This document shows, piece by piece, positions 7,891 to 15,834 of a stretch of DNA of 64,000 bases. The stretch comes from Streptomyces sp. NRRL WC-3626. GTDB taxonomy: Bacteria > Actinomycetota > Actinomycetes > Streptomycetales > Streptomycetaceae. Each line of letters starts with the position of its first letter. The first letter of the stretch is position 1. The stretch is from assembly GCF_000718785.1 (NCBI RefSeq), contig NZ_JOCA01000008.1, forward strand, positions 297,452 to 361,451, given 5' to 3'. The notes under the pieces are model-generated. The model saw only the letters and a list, made by a program, of their open reading frames with translations, had not been told where the DNA came from and made no database searches. The position numbers and the translations under genes were made by a program.

Positions 7891-8862
7891 ATGAAAGTCG
7901 CAGTCCTCGGCGCCGGGGCGATCGGCGCCTACGTCGGTGCCGCGCTCCACCGTGCGGGCGCCGACGTGCATCTCATCGCCCGTGGACCGCATCTGGCGGC
8001 CATGAGGCAGTACGGAGTACGGGTGCGCAGCCCGCGCGGCGACTTCACCGCGCACGCCCGCGCCACCGACGACCCGGCCGAAGTCGGCCCGGTCGACTAT
8101 GTGTTCCTGGGTCTGAAGGCCAACTCGTACGCGGCGTGCGGGCCGCTGATCGAGCCGCTGCTGCACGACACCACGGCGGTCGTGGCCGCCCAGAACGGCA
8201 TCCCCTGGTGGTACTTCCACCGGCACGGCGGACCGTACGACGGCCGCCGGCTGGAGAGTGTGGACCCGGACGGCGCGGTCAGTGCGGTGCTCGCGCCCGA
8301 ACGGGCCGTCGGCTGCGTCGTCTACGCGGCCACCGAGCTCGAACAGCCCGGTGTCGTACGGCATGTGGAAGGCACCCGGTTCTCGATCGGCGAGCCCGGC
8401 CGTGCCGTCTCGGCGCGCTGTCTGGCGCTGAGCGAGGCGATGCGGGCGGGTGGGCTGAAGTGCCCGGTCGAGCCGGATCTGCGCAACGACATCTGGCTGA
8501 AGCTGCTGGGCAACATCTCCTTCAACCCGATCAGCGCCCTGGTGCGCGCCACCATGCGGCAGATGTGCCTGCACGGCGGCACCCGCCAGGTGATCGAGAC
8601 GATGATGGCCGAGACGCTGGCGGTCGCCGGGGCCCTCGGCTGCGAGGTCGGCGTCTCCATCGAGCGCCGGCTCGCGGGCGCCGAGAAGGTCGGCGACCAC
8701 CGCACCTCCACGCTCCAGGACCTGGAGCGCGGCAAGCCGCTGGAACTCGACGTGCTGCTCGCGGCCGTCGTGGAACTGGCGGAGATCACCGGTGTGCCGG
8801 TGCCCACCCTGCGCACGGTGCACGCCCTGTCGGACCTGCTCGCGCTGAGGAGCGCCGCATGA
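7891..8862 (+). CDS. 2-dehydropantoate 2-reductase family protein (ApbA/PanE-like)
   Basis: A 323-residue NADPH-dependent reductase starting MKVAVLGAGAIGAYVGAAL at 7891, which gives the glycine-rich nucleotide loop right at the N-terminus. The family lysine lies in FLGLKANSY and the C-terminal helical domain has KLLGNISFNPISAL. True PanE reduces ketopantoate for coenzyme A synthesis. This gene is the first of the formate dehydrogenase operon, overlapping the next gene by four bases, so its substrate may be another 2-oxo acid linked to C1 or oxalate metabolism. Confidence 0.87.
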   Translation: MKVAVLGAGAIGAYVGAALHRAGADVHLIARGPHLAAMRQYGVRVRSPRGDFTAHARATDDPAEVGPVDYVFLGLKANSYAACGPLIEPLLHDTTAVVAAQNGIPWWYFHRHGGPYDGRRLESVDPDGAVSAVLAPERAVGCVVYAATELEQPGVVRHVEGTRFSIGEPGRAVSARCLALSEAMRAGGLKCPVEPDLRNDIWLKLLGNISFNPISALVRATMRQMCLHGGTRQVIETMMAETLAVAGALGCEVGVSIERRLAGAEKVGDHRTSTLQDLERGKPLELDVLLAAVVELAEITGVPVPTLRTVHALSDLLALRSAA

Positions 8863-10817
8863 GCGAACGCGACCGAGACCGAGGCGGCCGAAAGCGCCGC
8901 GACCGGAACCCGAAGACCTACACCCGCCTCACCCATCCGCTCGTGCGGGACTCCCGCGACGAGCCCTTCCGCCGGGCGACATGGGACGAGGCCCTGGACC
9001 GTACCGCGCGGGGCCTGGCGGCGGCACAGGGCGCCTTCGGGATGTTCTCCTGCTCCCGCGCGACCAACGAGATGAACTACGTGGCGCAGAAGTTCGCCCG
9101 CGTGGTGATGCGCACCAACAACGTCGACTCCTGCAACCGTACCTGCCACGCCCCGTCCGTCGCCGGTCTGTCGGCGGCGTTCGGCTCCGGCGGCGGCACC
9201 TCCTCCTACGAGGAGATCGAGCACACCGACGTCATCGTGATGTGGGGCTCCAACGCCCGCTTCGCGCACCCCATCTTCTTCCAGCACGTGCTGAAGGGGA
9301 TCCGGGGCGGCGCCCGGATGTACGCGGTGGACCCGCGCCGCACGTCCACCGCCGAGTGGGCGGAGAGCTGGCTCGGGCTCAACGTCGGCACGGACATCGC
9401 GATGGCGCACGCGATCGGCCGCGAGATCATCCACGCGGGCCTGGTCAACGAGGCGTTCGTCCGGCGGGCCACGACCGGCTTCGAGGAGTACCGGGAGCTG
9501 GTCGAACCGTGGACCCTGTCCCTCGCGGAGAAGGTGACGGGCGTACCGGCCGCGGCGATACGGGAGCTGGCGCACGCCTACGCCCGAGCGGAGCGCGCCC
9601 AGTTGTGCTGGACCCTTGGCATCACCGAGCACCACAACGGCACGGACAACGTCCGCGCGCTGATCAACCTCTCCCTGCTCACCGGCCATGTGGGCCGCTA
9701 CGGCTCGGGACTTCAGCCCCTGCGCGGCCAGAACAACGTGCAGGGCGGCGGCGACATGGGCGCGATCCCCAACCGGCTGCCCGGCTTCCAGGACCTCCTC
9801 GACCCGGGCATCCGGCTGAAGTTCGAGTCCGCCTGGGACTCCGCCATCCAGCCGCGCTACGGCATGACCCTCACCGAGATGTTCGAGGCGATGGAGGACG
9901 GCTCCCTGCGGGCCGTGTACTGCATCGGCGAGAACCCGGCCCAGTCGGAGGCGGACAGCGAACAGGCGGTACGCCGACTGCGGTCGCTGGACTTCCTGGT
10001 GGTCCAGGACATCTTCCTGACGAAGACCGCCGAACTCGCCGACGTCGTCCTCCCCGCGACCGCCGGCTGGGCCGAGACCGAGGGCACCACCACCAACAGC
10101 GAGCGCAGGGTGCAGCGGGTGCGCCGGGCGGTGCTGCCTCCCGGTGAGGCCCGCGAGGACATCGACATCCTCTGCGACCTCGCCGGCCGTCTCGGCCACG
10201 ACTGGAAGTACGCGGACGCCGAGGCGGTGTGGAACGAGCTGCGCTCGGTCTCCCCGGACCACTACGGGATGACGTACGACCGCCTGGACGAACACCAGGG
10301 CATCCAGTGGCCGTGCCCCACCACGGACGGGCTCGAACCCCCCTACCTGCACGCCAGGTTGTGGGAGAAGGACCCGGAACTGCGCGGCCGCGCGGCGCCA
10401 TTCGGCATCGTTCAGCACGATCCGCCGGTCGACCTCACCGACGAGCACTATCCGATCCGGCTGACCACGGGCCGGCGTCTCGACTCCTACAACACCGGTG
10501 TGCAGAGCGGCGGTTTCGCCTCCCCGCTGCGGCGCGGCGAGTACGTCGAGCTGTGCCCGGAGGACGCCGAGCGGTACGGGGTCGTGGTGGGCGAACAGGT
10601 ACGGGTGTCCTCACGCCGGGGTTCCGTGCTGGCTCCGGTGTGGGTGGACACGGGACTGCGGCCGGGCCTCGCGTTCATGACGTTCCACTTTCCCGACGAG
10701 GTGGACACCAACCAGCTGACGATCGAGGCGAACTGCCCGATCGCGGGGACGGCGGAGTTCAAGGCGTCGGCGATCCGGATCGAGAAGGTGAGCACCAGTG
10801 GACCTGCACTTCGGTGA
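8859..10817 (+). CDS. Formate dehydrogenase catalytic (bis-MGD) subunit without its Fe4S4 domain
   Basis: A 652-residue molybdopterin oxidoreductase. The molybdenum ligand is Cys96 followed by the catalytic His97 in NRTCHAPSVAGL, the cysteine version of the selenocysteine motif of formate dehydrogenase H. The molybdopterin domain begins after only about 20 charged residues (RLTHPLVRD). The N-terminal [4Fe-4S] domain that always precedes it in NAD-linked formate dehydrogenases is missing here and is found instead at the end of the gene at 12762-13622. The C-terminal dinucleotide-binding domain (residues about 540-650) is intact. It overlaps its upstream neighbour by ATGA and the next gene by 20 bp. 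Confidence 0.9.
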   Translation: MSERDRDRGGRKRRDRNPKTYTRLTHPLVRDSRDEPFRRATWDEALDRTARGLAAAQGAFGMFSCSRATNEMNYVAQKFARVVMRTNNVDSCNRTCHAPSVAGLSAAFGSGGGTSSYEEIEHTDVIVMWGSNARFAHPIFFQHVLKGIRGGARMYAVDPRRTSTAEWAESWLGLNVGTDIAMAHAIGREIIHAGLVNEAFVRRATTGFEEYRELVEPWTLSLAEKVTGVPAAAIRELAHAYARAERAQLCWTLGITEHHNGTDNVRALINLSLLTGHVGRYGSGLQPLRGQNNVQGGGDMGAIPNRLPGFQDLLDPGIRLKFESAWDSAIQPRYGMTLTEMFEAMEDGSLRAVYCIGENPAQSEADSEQAVRRLRSLDFLVVQDIFLTKTAELADVVLPATAGWAETEGTTTNSERRVQRVRRAVLPPGEAREDIDILCDLAGRLGHDWKYADAEAVWNELRSVSPDHYGMTYDRLDEHQGIQWPCPTTDGLEPPYLHARLWEKDPELRGRAAPFGIVQHDPPVDLTDEHYPIRLTTGRRLDSYNTGVQSGGFASPLRRGEYVELCPEDAERYGVVVGEQVRVSSRRGSVLAPVWVDTGLRPGLAFMTFHFPDEVDTNQLTIEANCPIAGTAEFKASAIRIEKVSTSGPALR

Positions 10818-12765
10818 CAGCAAGCCGACGGACGACGAGCGCGCGGCCGTGGACGCCCTGCTCGGCCCGCCCGAGTCGTCCTGGGAGGGCGCCGACCGCT
10901 CCGACGCGGACCTCAGGTGGGCCCGCGGCGGCCGCGAGGCCCGCGACCGCCGCGACCTGCTGCTACCGGGACTGCACGCCGTCAACGACCGGATCGGCTG
11001 GATCAGCGAGGGCGCCCTGGACTACCTCTGCCGCCGTCTGACGATCCCCCCGGCGGAGGCGTACGGTGTGGCCACCTTCTACGCGATGTTCTCCCTTGGC
11101 CCCCGCCCGTCCACGGTCCTGCACATCTGCACGGACCTGGCCTGCACGGCGGCGGGCGCGACGAGGCTGTGCACGGAGGTCGAATCCGGCCTGGGCCCGG
11201 GTTCCGGAGTACAGGTGGAACGCAGCCCCTGCCTGGGCCTGTGCGAACGAGCACCGGCCGCACTGGTGATCCGGGCCGGCGAAACAGCCCGTCCGGCGTT
11301 TGAGGACGAGGCCCGTTCAGGGCCGAAGGGGGGTCCGGGGGCGCAGCCCCCAGGGGACGATGGGGGTACCTCCCGCTCGAGCGAAGCCGAGAGTGGGGGA
11401 GGGAAGGGGCGGCGGGGGCGAAAAGCCCAAAGGTCCACAGCCGTATGCGCCCCAGCCACCCCCGACACGGCGATCCAAGCAGCCACCGCCCCCGAAACCG
11501 CACCCCCCGAGCCCCCACCCACCACCGCCGTCCCCCAGGCCGGCACCCCCACCCTCACCCTCCTCCACCGCATGGGCACAACCGACCCCACCGACCTCGA
11601 CGACTACCGCGCGAACGGCGGCTACACCGCCCTCCGCCGGGCCTTCGCCATCGGCCCCGCCGCGGTCATCCGCGAAGTCACCGACGCCGGCCTCGTGGGC
11701 CGGGGCGGCGCCGCCTTCCCCACCGGCCGCAAATGGCAGGCCACGGCCTCCCAGCCCGACCACCCCCACTACCTCGTCTGCAACGCGGACGAATCCGAAC
11801 CGGGCACGTTCAAGGACCGCGTCCTCATGGAGGGCGACCCGTTCGCGCTCGTCGAGGCCATGACGATCGCCGCGTACGCCACCGGCGCGCACCACGGCTA
11901 CCTCTACCTCCGCGGCGAATACCCACGGGCCACCGCCCGCATGGAACACGCCATCGCCCAGGCCCGCGCCCGCGGCCTCCTCGGCGACGACGTCCTCGGC
12001 CAGGGCTACGCCTTCGACATCGAGATCAGGCGCGGCGCGGGCGCGTACATCTGCGGCGAGGAAACCGCCCTCTTCAACAGCATCGAGGGTTACCGGGGCG
12101 AGCCCCGCACCAAGCCCCCCTTCCCCGTGGAGAAGGGCCTGTTCGGCAAGCCGACGGTCGAGAACAACGTGGAGACGCTGGTCAACGTCCTGCCCATCCT
12201 CACCATGGGCGCCCAGGCGTACGCCGCGATCGGCACGGAGAAGTCCACCGGCCCGAAACTCTTCTGCGTCTCCGGCAGCGTGGCCCGCCCCGGCATCTAC
12301 GAACTCCCCTTCGGCGCCACCCTCGGCGAACTCCTCGGCCTCGCGGGCGTCCGCGACAACCTCCGCGCGGTCCTCCTCGGCGGGGCCGCCGGCGGTTTCG
12401 TACGCCCCGACGAACTGGACATCCCGCTCACCTTCGAAGGCACCCGCGAGGCGGGCACGACCCTCGGCTCCGGTGTCGTGATGGCCTTCGACGACACGGT
12501 CCCGCTCCCCCGGCTCCTCCTGCGCATCGCCCAGTTCTTCCGCGACGAGTCGTGCGGCCAGTGCGTGCCCTGCCGGGTCGGCACCGTCCGCCAGGAGGAG
12601 GCCCTGCACCGGATCGTCGACCGGGCCGGCGCCGACGCCCGTGCCGACATCACCCTGCTGCGCGAGGTCGGCCGGGCGATGCGGGACGCCTCGATCTGCG
12701 GTCTGGGGCAGACCGCGTGGAACGCCGTGGAATCCGCCATCGACCGTCTGGGGGCGTACGAATGA
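10798..12765 (+). CDS. Formate dehydrogenase diaphorase subunit, NuoE-NuoF fusion
   Basis: A 655-residue fusion that should accept electrons and reduce NAD+. Residues 10-160 are the NuoE-type domain, with [2Fe-2S] ligands Cys111, Cys116, Cys145 and Cys149. Residues about 255-650 are the NuoF-type domain, with the FMN/NADH loop GRGGAAFPTGRKW (302-314) and the [4Fe-4S] motif SCGQCVPC (Cys586, 589, 592). The linker (about 164-250) is low complexity, and its first 47 codons come from a common Streptomyces intergenic repeat read in frame. The GTG start overlaps the catalytic subunit gene by 20 bp. Confidence 0.88.
   Translation: MDLHFGDSKPTDDERAAVDALLGPPESSWEGADRSDADLRWARGGREARDRRDLLLPGLHAVNDRIGWISEGALDYLCRRLTIPPAEAYGVATFYAMFSLGPRPSTVLHICTDLACTAAGATRLCTEVESGLGPGSGVQVERSPCLGLCERAPAALVIRAGETARPAFEDEARSGPKGGPGAQPPGDDGGTSRSSEAESGGGKGRRGRKAQRSTAVCAPATPDTAIQAATAPETAPPEPPPTTAVPQAGTPTLTLLHRMGTTDPTDLDDYRANGGYTALRRAFAIGPAAVIREVTDAGLVGRGGAAFPTGRKWQATASQPDHPHYLVCNADESEPGTFKDRVLMEGDPFALVEAMTIAAYATGAHHGYLYLRGEYPRATARMEHAIAQARARGLLGDDVLGQGYAFDIEIRRGAGAYICGEETALFNSIEGYRGEPRTKPPFPVEKGLFGKPTVENNVETLVNVLPILTMGAQAYAAIGTEKSTGPKLFCVSGSVARPGIYELPFGATLGELLGLAGVRDNLRAVLLGGAAGGFVRPDELDIPLTFEGTREAGTTLGSGVVMAFDDTVPLPRLLLRIAQFFRDESCGQCVPCRVGTVRQEEALHRIVDRAGADARADITLLREVGRAMRDASICGLGQTAWNAVESAIDRLGAYE
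11287..11430. repeat. Streptomyces-type GC-rich repeat element inside the NuoE-NuoF gene
   Basis: The segment runs from CCCGTCCGGCGTTTGAGGAC through GGGGGCGCAGCCCCCAGGGG and GGGGGTACCTCCCGCTCGAG to GGGGCGGCGGGGGCG. These are building blocks usually seen between genes in Streptomyces. It contains two strong hairpins (GGGGGC/GCCCCC and CTCCC/GGGAG arms). The element is a multiple of three in effect and leaves the frame open. A related shorter copy lies at 51168-51210. Confidence 0.65.
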
Positions 12766-13622
12766 CCGTGACACCGCTGGGAATCCCCCGCCGACTGCTG
12801 GAGTTCACCCTCGACGGAGACCCGGTCCGGGCGCCCGAGGGGTCGACGATCCTGGACGCCTGCCGGGCCGCCGGGAAGGACGTCCCGACGCTCTGCGAGG
12901 GCGACACCCTCACCCCCAAGAACGCCTGCCGGGTCTGCGTGGTGGAGGTGGAGGGCTCCCGCACCCTGGTCCCCGCGTGCTCGCGCAGGGCCGAGCCGGG
13001 CATGGATGTGCGCACCGGCACCGAGCGGGCCCGGCACAGCCGCAAGGTCGTCCTGGAACTCCTCGCGTCCTCGGTCGACCTGTCGACCACTCCCCGGGTC
13101 GCCGAGTGGCTCAAGGAGTACGAGGCGAAACCGGACCGCTTCGGCCCGGACGCGGCCCGCCTCGACGAGGAGCCGAGGGTCGACAACGACCTGTACGTCC
13201 GTGACTACGCCAAGTGCATCCTCTGCTACAAGTGCGTGGACGCGTGCGGCGACCAATGGCAGAACAGCTTCGCGATCTCGGTGGCCGGCCGTGGTTTCGA
13301 CGCCCGGATCGCCGTCGAGCACGACGGCCCGCTCACCGACTCGGCGTGCGTGTACTGCGGCAACTGCATCGAGGTGTGCCCGACCGGGGCCCTGTCGTTC
13401 AAGTCGGAGTTCGACATGCGGGCGGCGGGTACCTGGGACGAGGCACGGCAGACGGAGACGACGACCGTGTGCGCGTACTGCGGGGTGGGCTGCAACCTCA
13501 CGCTCCATGTGCAGGACAATGAGATCGTGAAGGTCACCTCGCCGCACGACAATCCGGTGACCCACGGCAACCTGTGCATCAAGGGCCGCTTCGGCTATCA
13601 GCACGTACAGAACCGGGACTGA
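12762..13622 (+). CDS. Formate dehydrogenase iron-sulfur subunit carrying the displaced Fe4S4 domain
   Basis: A 286-residue electron-transfer protein. Residues 12-85 form a [2Fe-2S] ferredoxin-like domain (Cys45, 56, 59, 73). Residues 145-215 carry two [4Fe-4S] sites (Cys152/155/158/162 and Cys196/199/202/206). Residues 235-286 are the [4Fe-4S] domain that normally opens the bis-MGD subunit (Cys237, 240, 244, 272; CIKGRFGYQHVQNRD end). The cut falls exactly where the catalytic subunit at 8859 begins, so the two proteins together equal one FdsA-like chain. Between 90 and 140 the His/Cys motif of the NuoG-type N3 cluster is absent. Confidence 0.88.
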   Translation: MTVTPLGIPRRLLEFTLDGDPVRAPEGSTILDACRAAGKDVPTLCEGDTLTPKNACRVCVVEVEGSRTLVPACSRRAEPGMDVRTGTERARHSRKVVLELLASSVDLSTTPRVAEWLKEYEAKPDRFGPDAARLDEEPRVDNDLYVRDYAKCILCYKCVDACGDQWQNSFAISVAGRGFDARIAVEHDGPLTDSACVYCGNCIEVCPTGALSFKSEFDMRAAGTWDEARQTETTTVCAYCGVGCNLTLHVQDNEIVKVTSPHDNPVTHGNLCIKGRFGYQHVQNRD

Positions 13623-13639
13623 GCGGAACTGGTGGGACG

Positions 13640-14488
13640 ATGGGACGAGTCACGGAACGACGCAAGGTGCTCCGCATCCGGGACGGGGTGGTCTCCAGCC
13701 GCCCCGACACGCTCGTCGCCGAGGAACCACTCGAGATCAGACTGAACGGCAAACCGCTCGCGATCACCATGCGCACACCGGGCGACGACTTCGCGCTGGC
13801 GGCGGGCTTCCTGGTGAGCGAGGGGGTGCTCGCGCACGCGGCGGATTTGCAGAACATCGTGTACTGCGCCGGGGCGACCGCCGATGGTTCCAACACGTAC
13901 AACGTCGTCGATGTGCGGACCGCCTCCGGTGTGGTGATCCCCGACATCACGCTGGAACGCAACGTCTACACCACGTCCTCCTGCGGGCTGTGCGGCAAGG
14001 CCAGCCTGGACGCCGTGCGCACCACGGCCCGCCATCCCATCGCGGACACTCCCCCGCTGCGCGTGGAGCCGGAGCTCCTCGCGGGCCTGCCGGACCGGCT
14101 GCGCGCGGCCCAGCGGGTCTTCGACCGCACGGGCGGGCTGCACGCGGCGGCCCTGTTCGACGAGGCGGGCGATCTGCTCGACGTACGGGAGGACGTGGGC
14201 CGGCACAACGCGGTCGACAAACTGGTCGGCCGTGCCCTGCAGAGCGGGGACCTGCCACTGTCCCGGACGATCCTGCTGGTCTCCGGCAGGGCCTCGTTCG
14301 AGCTGGCGCAGAAGGCGGTCATGGCCGGCATCCCGATGCTGGCGGCGGTCTCCGCGCCGTCCTCCCTGGCCGTGGACCTGGCGGCGGAGACGGGCCTGAC
14401 GCTGGTGGGATTCCTGCGGGGCGGTTCCATGAACGTGTACGCGGGTGAGGACCGCATAGCCCTGCGGGCCGCGGCCACCCAGGGCTGA
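13640..14488 (+). CDS. fdhD: Formate dehydrogenase accessory sulfurtransferase FdhD
   Basis: A 282-residue protein, start at ATG 13640 (MGRVTERRKVLRIRD) behind a GGTGGGAC leader; an upstream in-frame start lies inside the previous gene. FdhD carries sulfur from the IscS desulfurase to the molybdenum cofactor, which is needed for formate dehydrogenase activity. The sulfur-binding CXXC is in SSCGLCGKAS near residue 115. Other conserved parts are DVGRHNAVDKLVG and SGRASFELAQKA. It closes the formate dehydrogenase operon, 17 bp after the iron-sulfur subunit gene. Confidence 0.96.
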   Translation: MGRVTERRKVLRIRDGVVSSRPDTLVAEEPLEIRLNGKPLAITMRTPGDDFALAAGFLVSEGVLAHAADLQNIVYCAGATADGSNTYNVVDVRTASGVVIPDITLERNVYTTSSCGLCGKASLDAVRTTARHPIADTPPLRVEPELLAGLPDRLRAAQRVFDRTGGLHAAALFDEAGDLLDVREDVGRHNAVDKLVGRALQSGDLPLSRTILLVSGRASFELAQKAVMAGIPMLAAVSAPSSLAVDLAAETGLTLVGFLRGGSMNVYAGEDRIALRAAATQG

Positions 14489-14510
14489 CCGATCCCCCCG
14501 CCACACGGCG

Positions 14511-14560
14511 GCGGGGCCCCACCCGGCGGGGAGCGCCCCCTGCGCCGAGGGGCCCCGCCT
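14511..14560 (+). terminator. Hairpin after fdhD
   Basis: GGCGGGGCCCC (14511-14521) and GGGGCCCCGCC (14550-14560) form a perfect 11-base stem with a 28-base loop that can itself fold. No T tract follows, as is usual in Streptomyces. It ends the operon before the converging transporter gene. Confidence 0.55.
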
Positions 14561-14593
14561 CACAACAACCCCGGCCCACCGCTCAACGTACGC

Positions 14594-14643
14594 AGCTGCG
14601 GGCAGTCGTGCCGCAGGGCGGCACGGGTGGGCGCAGCGGCACC
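14594..14643 (-). repeat. Dispersed hairpin repeat, copy 1
   Basis: On the minus strand it reads from GGTGCCGCTGCGCCCACCCG to GCACGACTGCCCGCAGCT. Two further copies occur at 35905-35955 and 63847-63895. The core is a hairpin, GTGCCGC and GCGGCAC, whose loop is one base shorter here than in the other copies. Confidence 0.75.
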
Positions 14644-14666
14644 GCGCACCGGCGCGCACCGGGCCC

Positions 14667-15695
14667 TCAGCCCACCCCCGCCCGCGACCGCCCACCCCGG
14701 TCCACGACCGCGACCTCCTCCGCCGCGACGGCGTCCCGCGACCGCCGCTTCGCGATCACCGCACACACCATCAGCTGCATCTGATGGAACAGCATCAACG
14801 GCAACACGGCCAGCGACGCCTGCGCCCCGAACAGCACACTCGCCATGGGCAGCCCCGCCGCCAGCGACTTCTTCGACCCCGCGAACTGGATCGCGATCCG
14901 GTCCCCCCGCCCGAACCCCAACGCCTTCGCCCCGTACCAGCTCAGCCCCAGCATCACAGCCAGCAGCACCGCCTCCACCACCAGCAGTCCCCCCAGCCGA
15001 GCGGCGCTCACCTGATGCCAGATCCCCCGCACCATCCCCTCGCTGAACGCCGTATAGACGACCAGCAGGATCGACCCCCGGTCCACCAGCCCCAGCACCT
15101 TCCGATGCCGGGCCACGAACCCCCCGATCCACCTCCGCACCACCTGCCCCGCCACGAACGGCACCAGCAGCTGAACCACGATCTTCCCCACCGACCCGCC
15201 GGAGAACCCGCCCCCGCTGCCGCCGAGCAGCGCCGCCGCGAGCAGCGGGGTGAGGACGATGCCGGCCAGCGAGGAGAAGGAACCGGCACAGATGGCGGCC
15301 GGCACATTGCCGCGGGCGATGGAGGTGAAGGCGATCGACGACTGGATGGTGGACGGCACCAGGGTGAGGAAGAGGAGACCCTGGTACAGCGGTTCGGTCA
15401 GCAGCACCGGCACGAGCCCGCGAAAGGCCAGCCCCAGCAGCGGAAAGACGACGAACGTGCAGGCCAGCACGGTCACATGGAGCCGCCAGTGCTTCAGCCC
15501 GTCCAGCGCCTCCCGGGTGGAGAGCCGGGCGCCGTACAGGAAGAAGAGGAAGGCGATCGCCCCCGTGGAGGCCCCGGAGGCGATGTCCGCGCCGGCACCC
15601 CGCGCGGGAATCAGCGCGGCCAGCCCCACGGTCCCGAGCAGAAGCAGGATGTACGGGTCGACCGGCATCCAGCGCGGCCACTGCAGGCGTTTCAC
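14667..15695 (-). CDS. Bile acid:sodium symporter family (BASS/SBF-like) transporter
   Basis: A 342-residue membrane protein with about ten hydrophobic segments. It has the conserved family stretches FFLYGARLSTREAL near residue 52 and LVPSTIQSSIAFTSIARGN near 112, plus a GSKKSLAAGLPMA motif near 280. This matches the SBF-like (YfeH/BASS7-type) branch rather than classic bile acid carriers. Substrates of that branch are mostly organic anions. A LysR gene diverges from it, the usual pairing for a regulator and its transporter target. Confidence 0.85.
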   Translation of the reverse strand: MKRLQWPRWMPVDPYILLLLGTVGLAALIPARGAGADIASGASTGAIAFLFFLYGARLSTREALDGLKHWRLHVTVLACTFVVFPLLGLAFRGLVPVLLTEPLYQGLLFLTLVPSTIQSSIAFTSIARGNVPAAICAGSFSSLAGIVLTPLLAAALLGGSGGGFSGGSVGKIVVQLLVPFVAGQVVRRWIGGFVARHRKVLGLVDRGSILLVVYTAFSEGMVRGIWHQVSAARLGGLLVVEAVLLAVMLGLSWYGAKALGFGRGDRIAIQFAGSKKSLAAGLPMASVLFGAQASLAVLPLMLFHQMQLMVCAVIAKRRSRDAVAAEEVAVVDRGGRSRAGVG

Positions 15696-15762
15696 GGTGC
15701 TCCACTTGCTCAGGTGCTCGGACGGTCACGGGTGTCCCCTCCCCATCCTGCTCCCCCGCTTC

Positions 15763-15783
15763 GTGATCGGGAATCCCGTACAC
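15763..15783. promoter_or_regulatory. Palindrome between transporter and LysR genes
   Basis: The perfect core CGGGAATCCCG (15768-15778) is flanked by GTG and CAC arms, giving a 21-bp dyad with eight of ten pairs matched. It lies midway in the divergent promoter region, where LysR proteins normally bind. LysR ownership is inferred from position. Confidence 0.5.
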
Positions 15784-15834
15784 CGCTCTCACTGTCATCA
15801 CGTTCCGCGATGACCACCCCGTACGCTGACCCGC

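Noticed and set aside
11287..11430. Diaphorase subunit gene as a pseudogene broken by a repeat
   Set aside because: The frame is open through the element, and both flanking domains keep all their cluster ligands. A functional fusion is the simpler reading.
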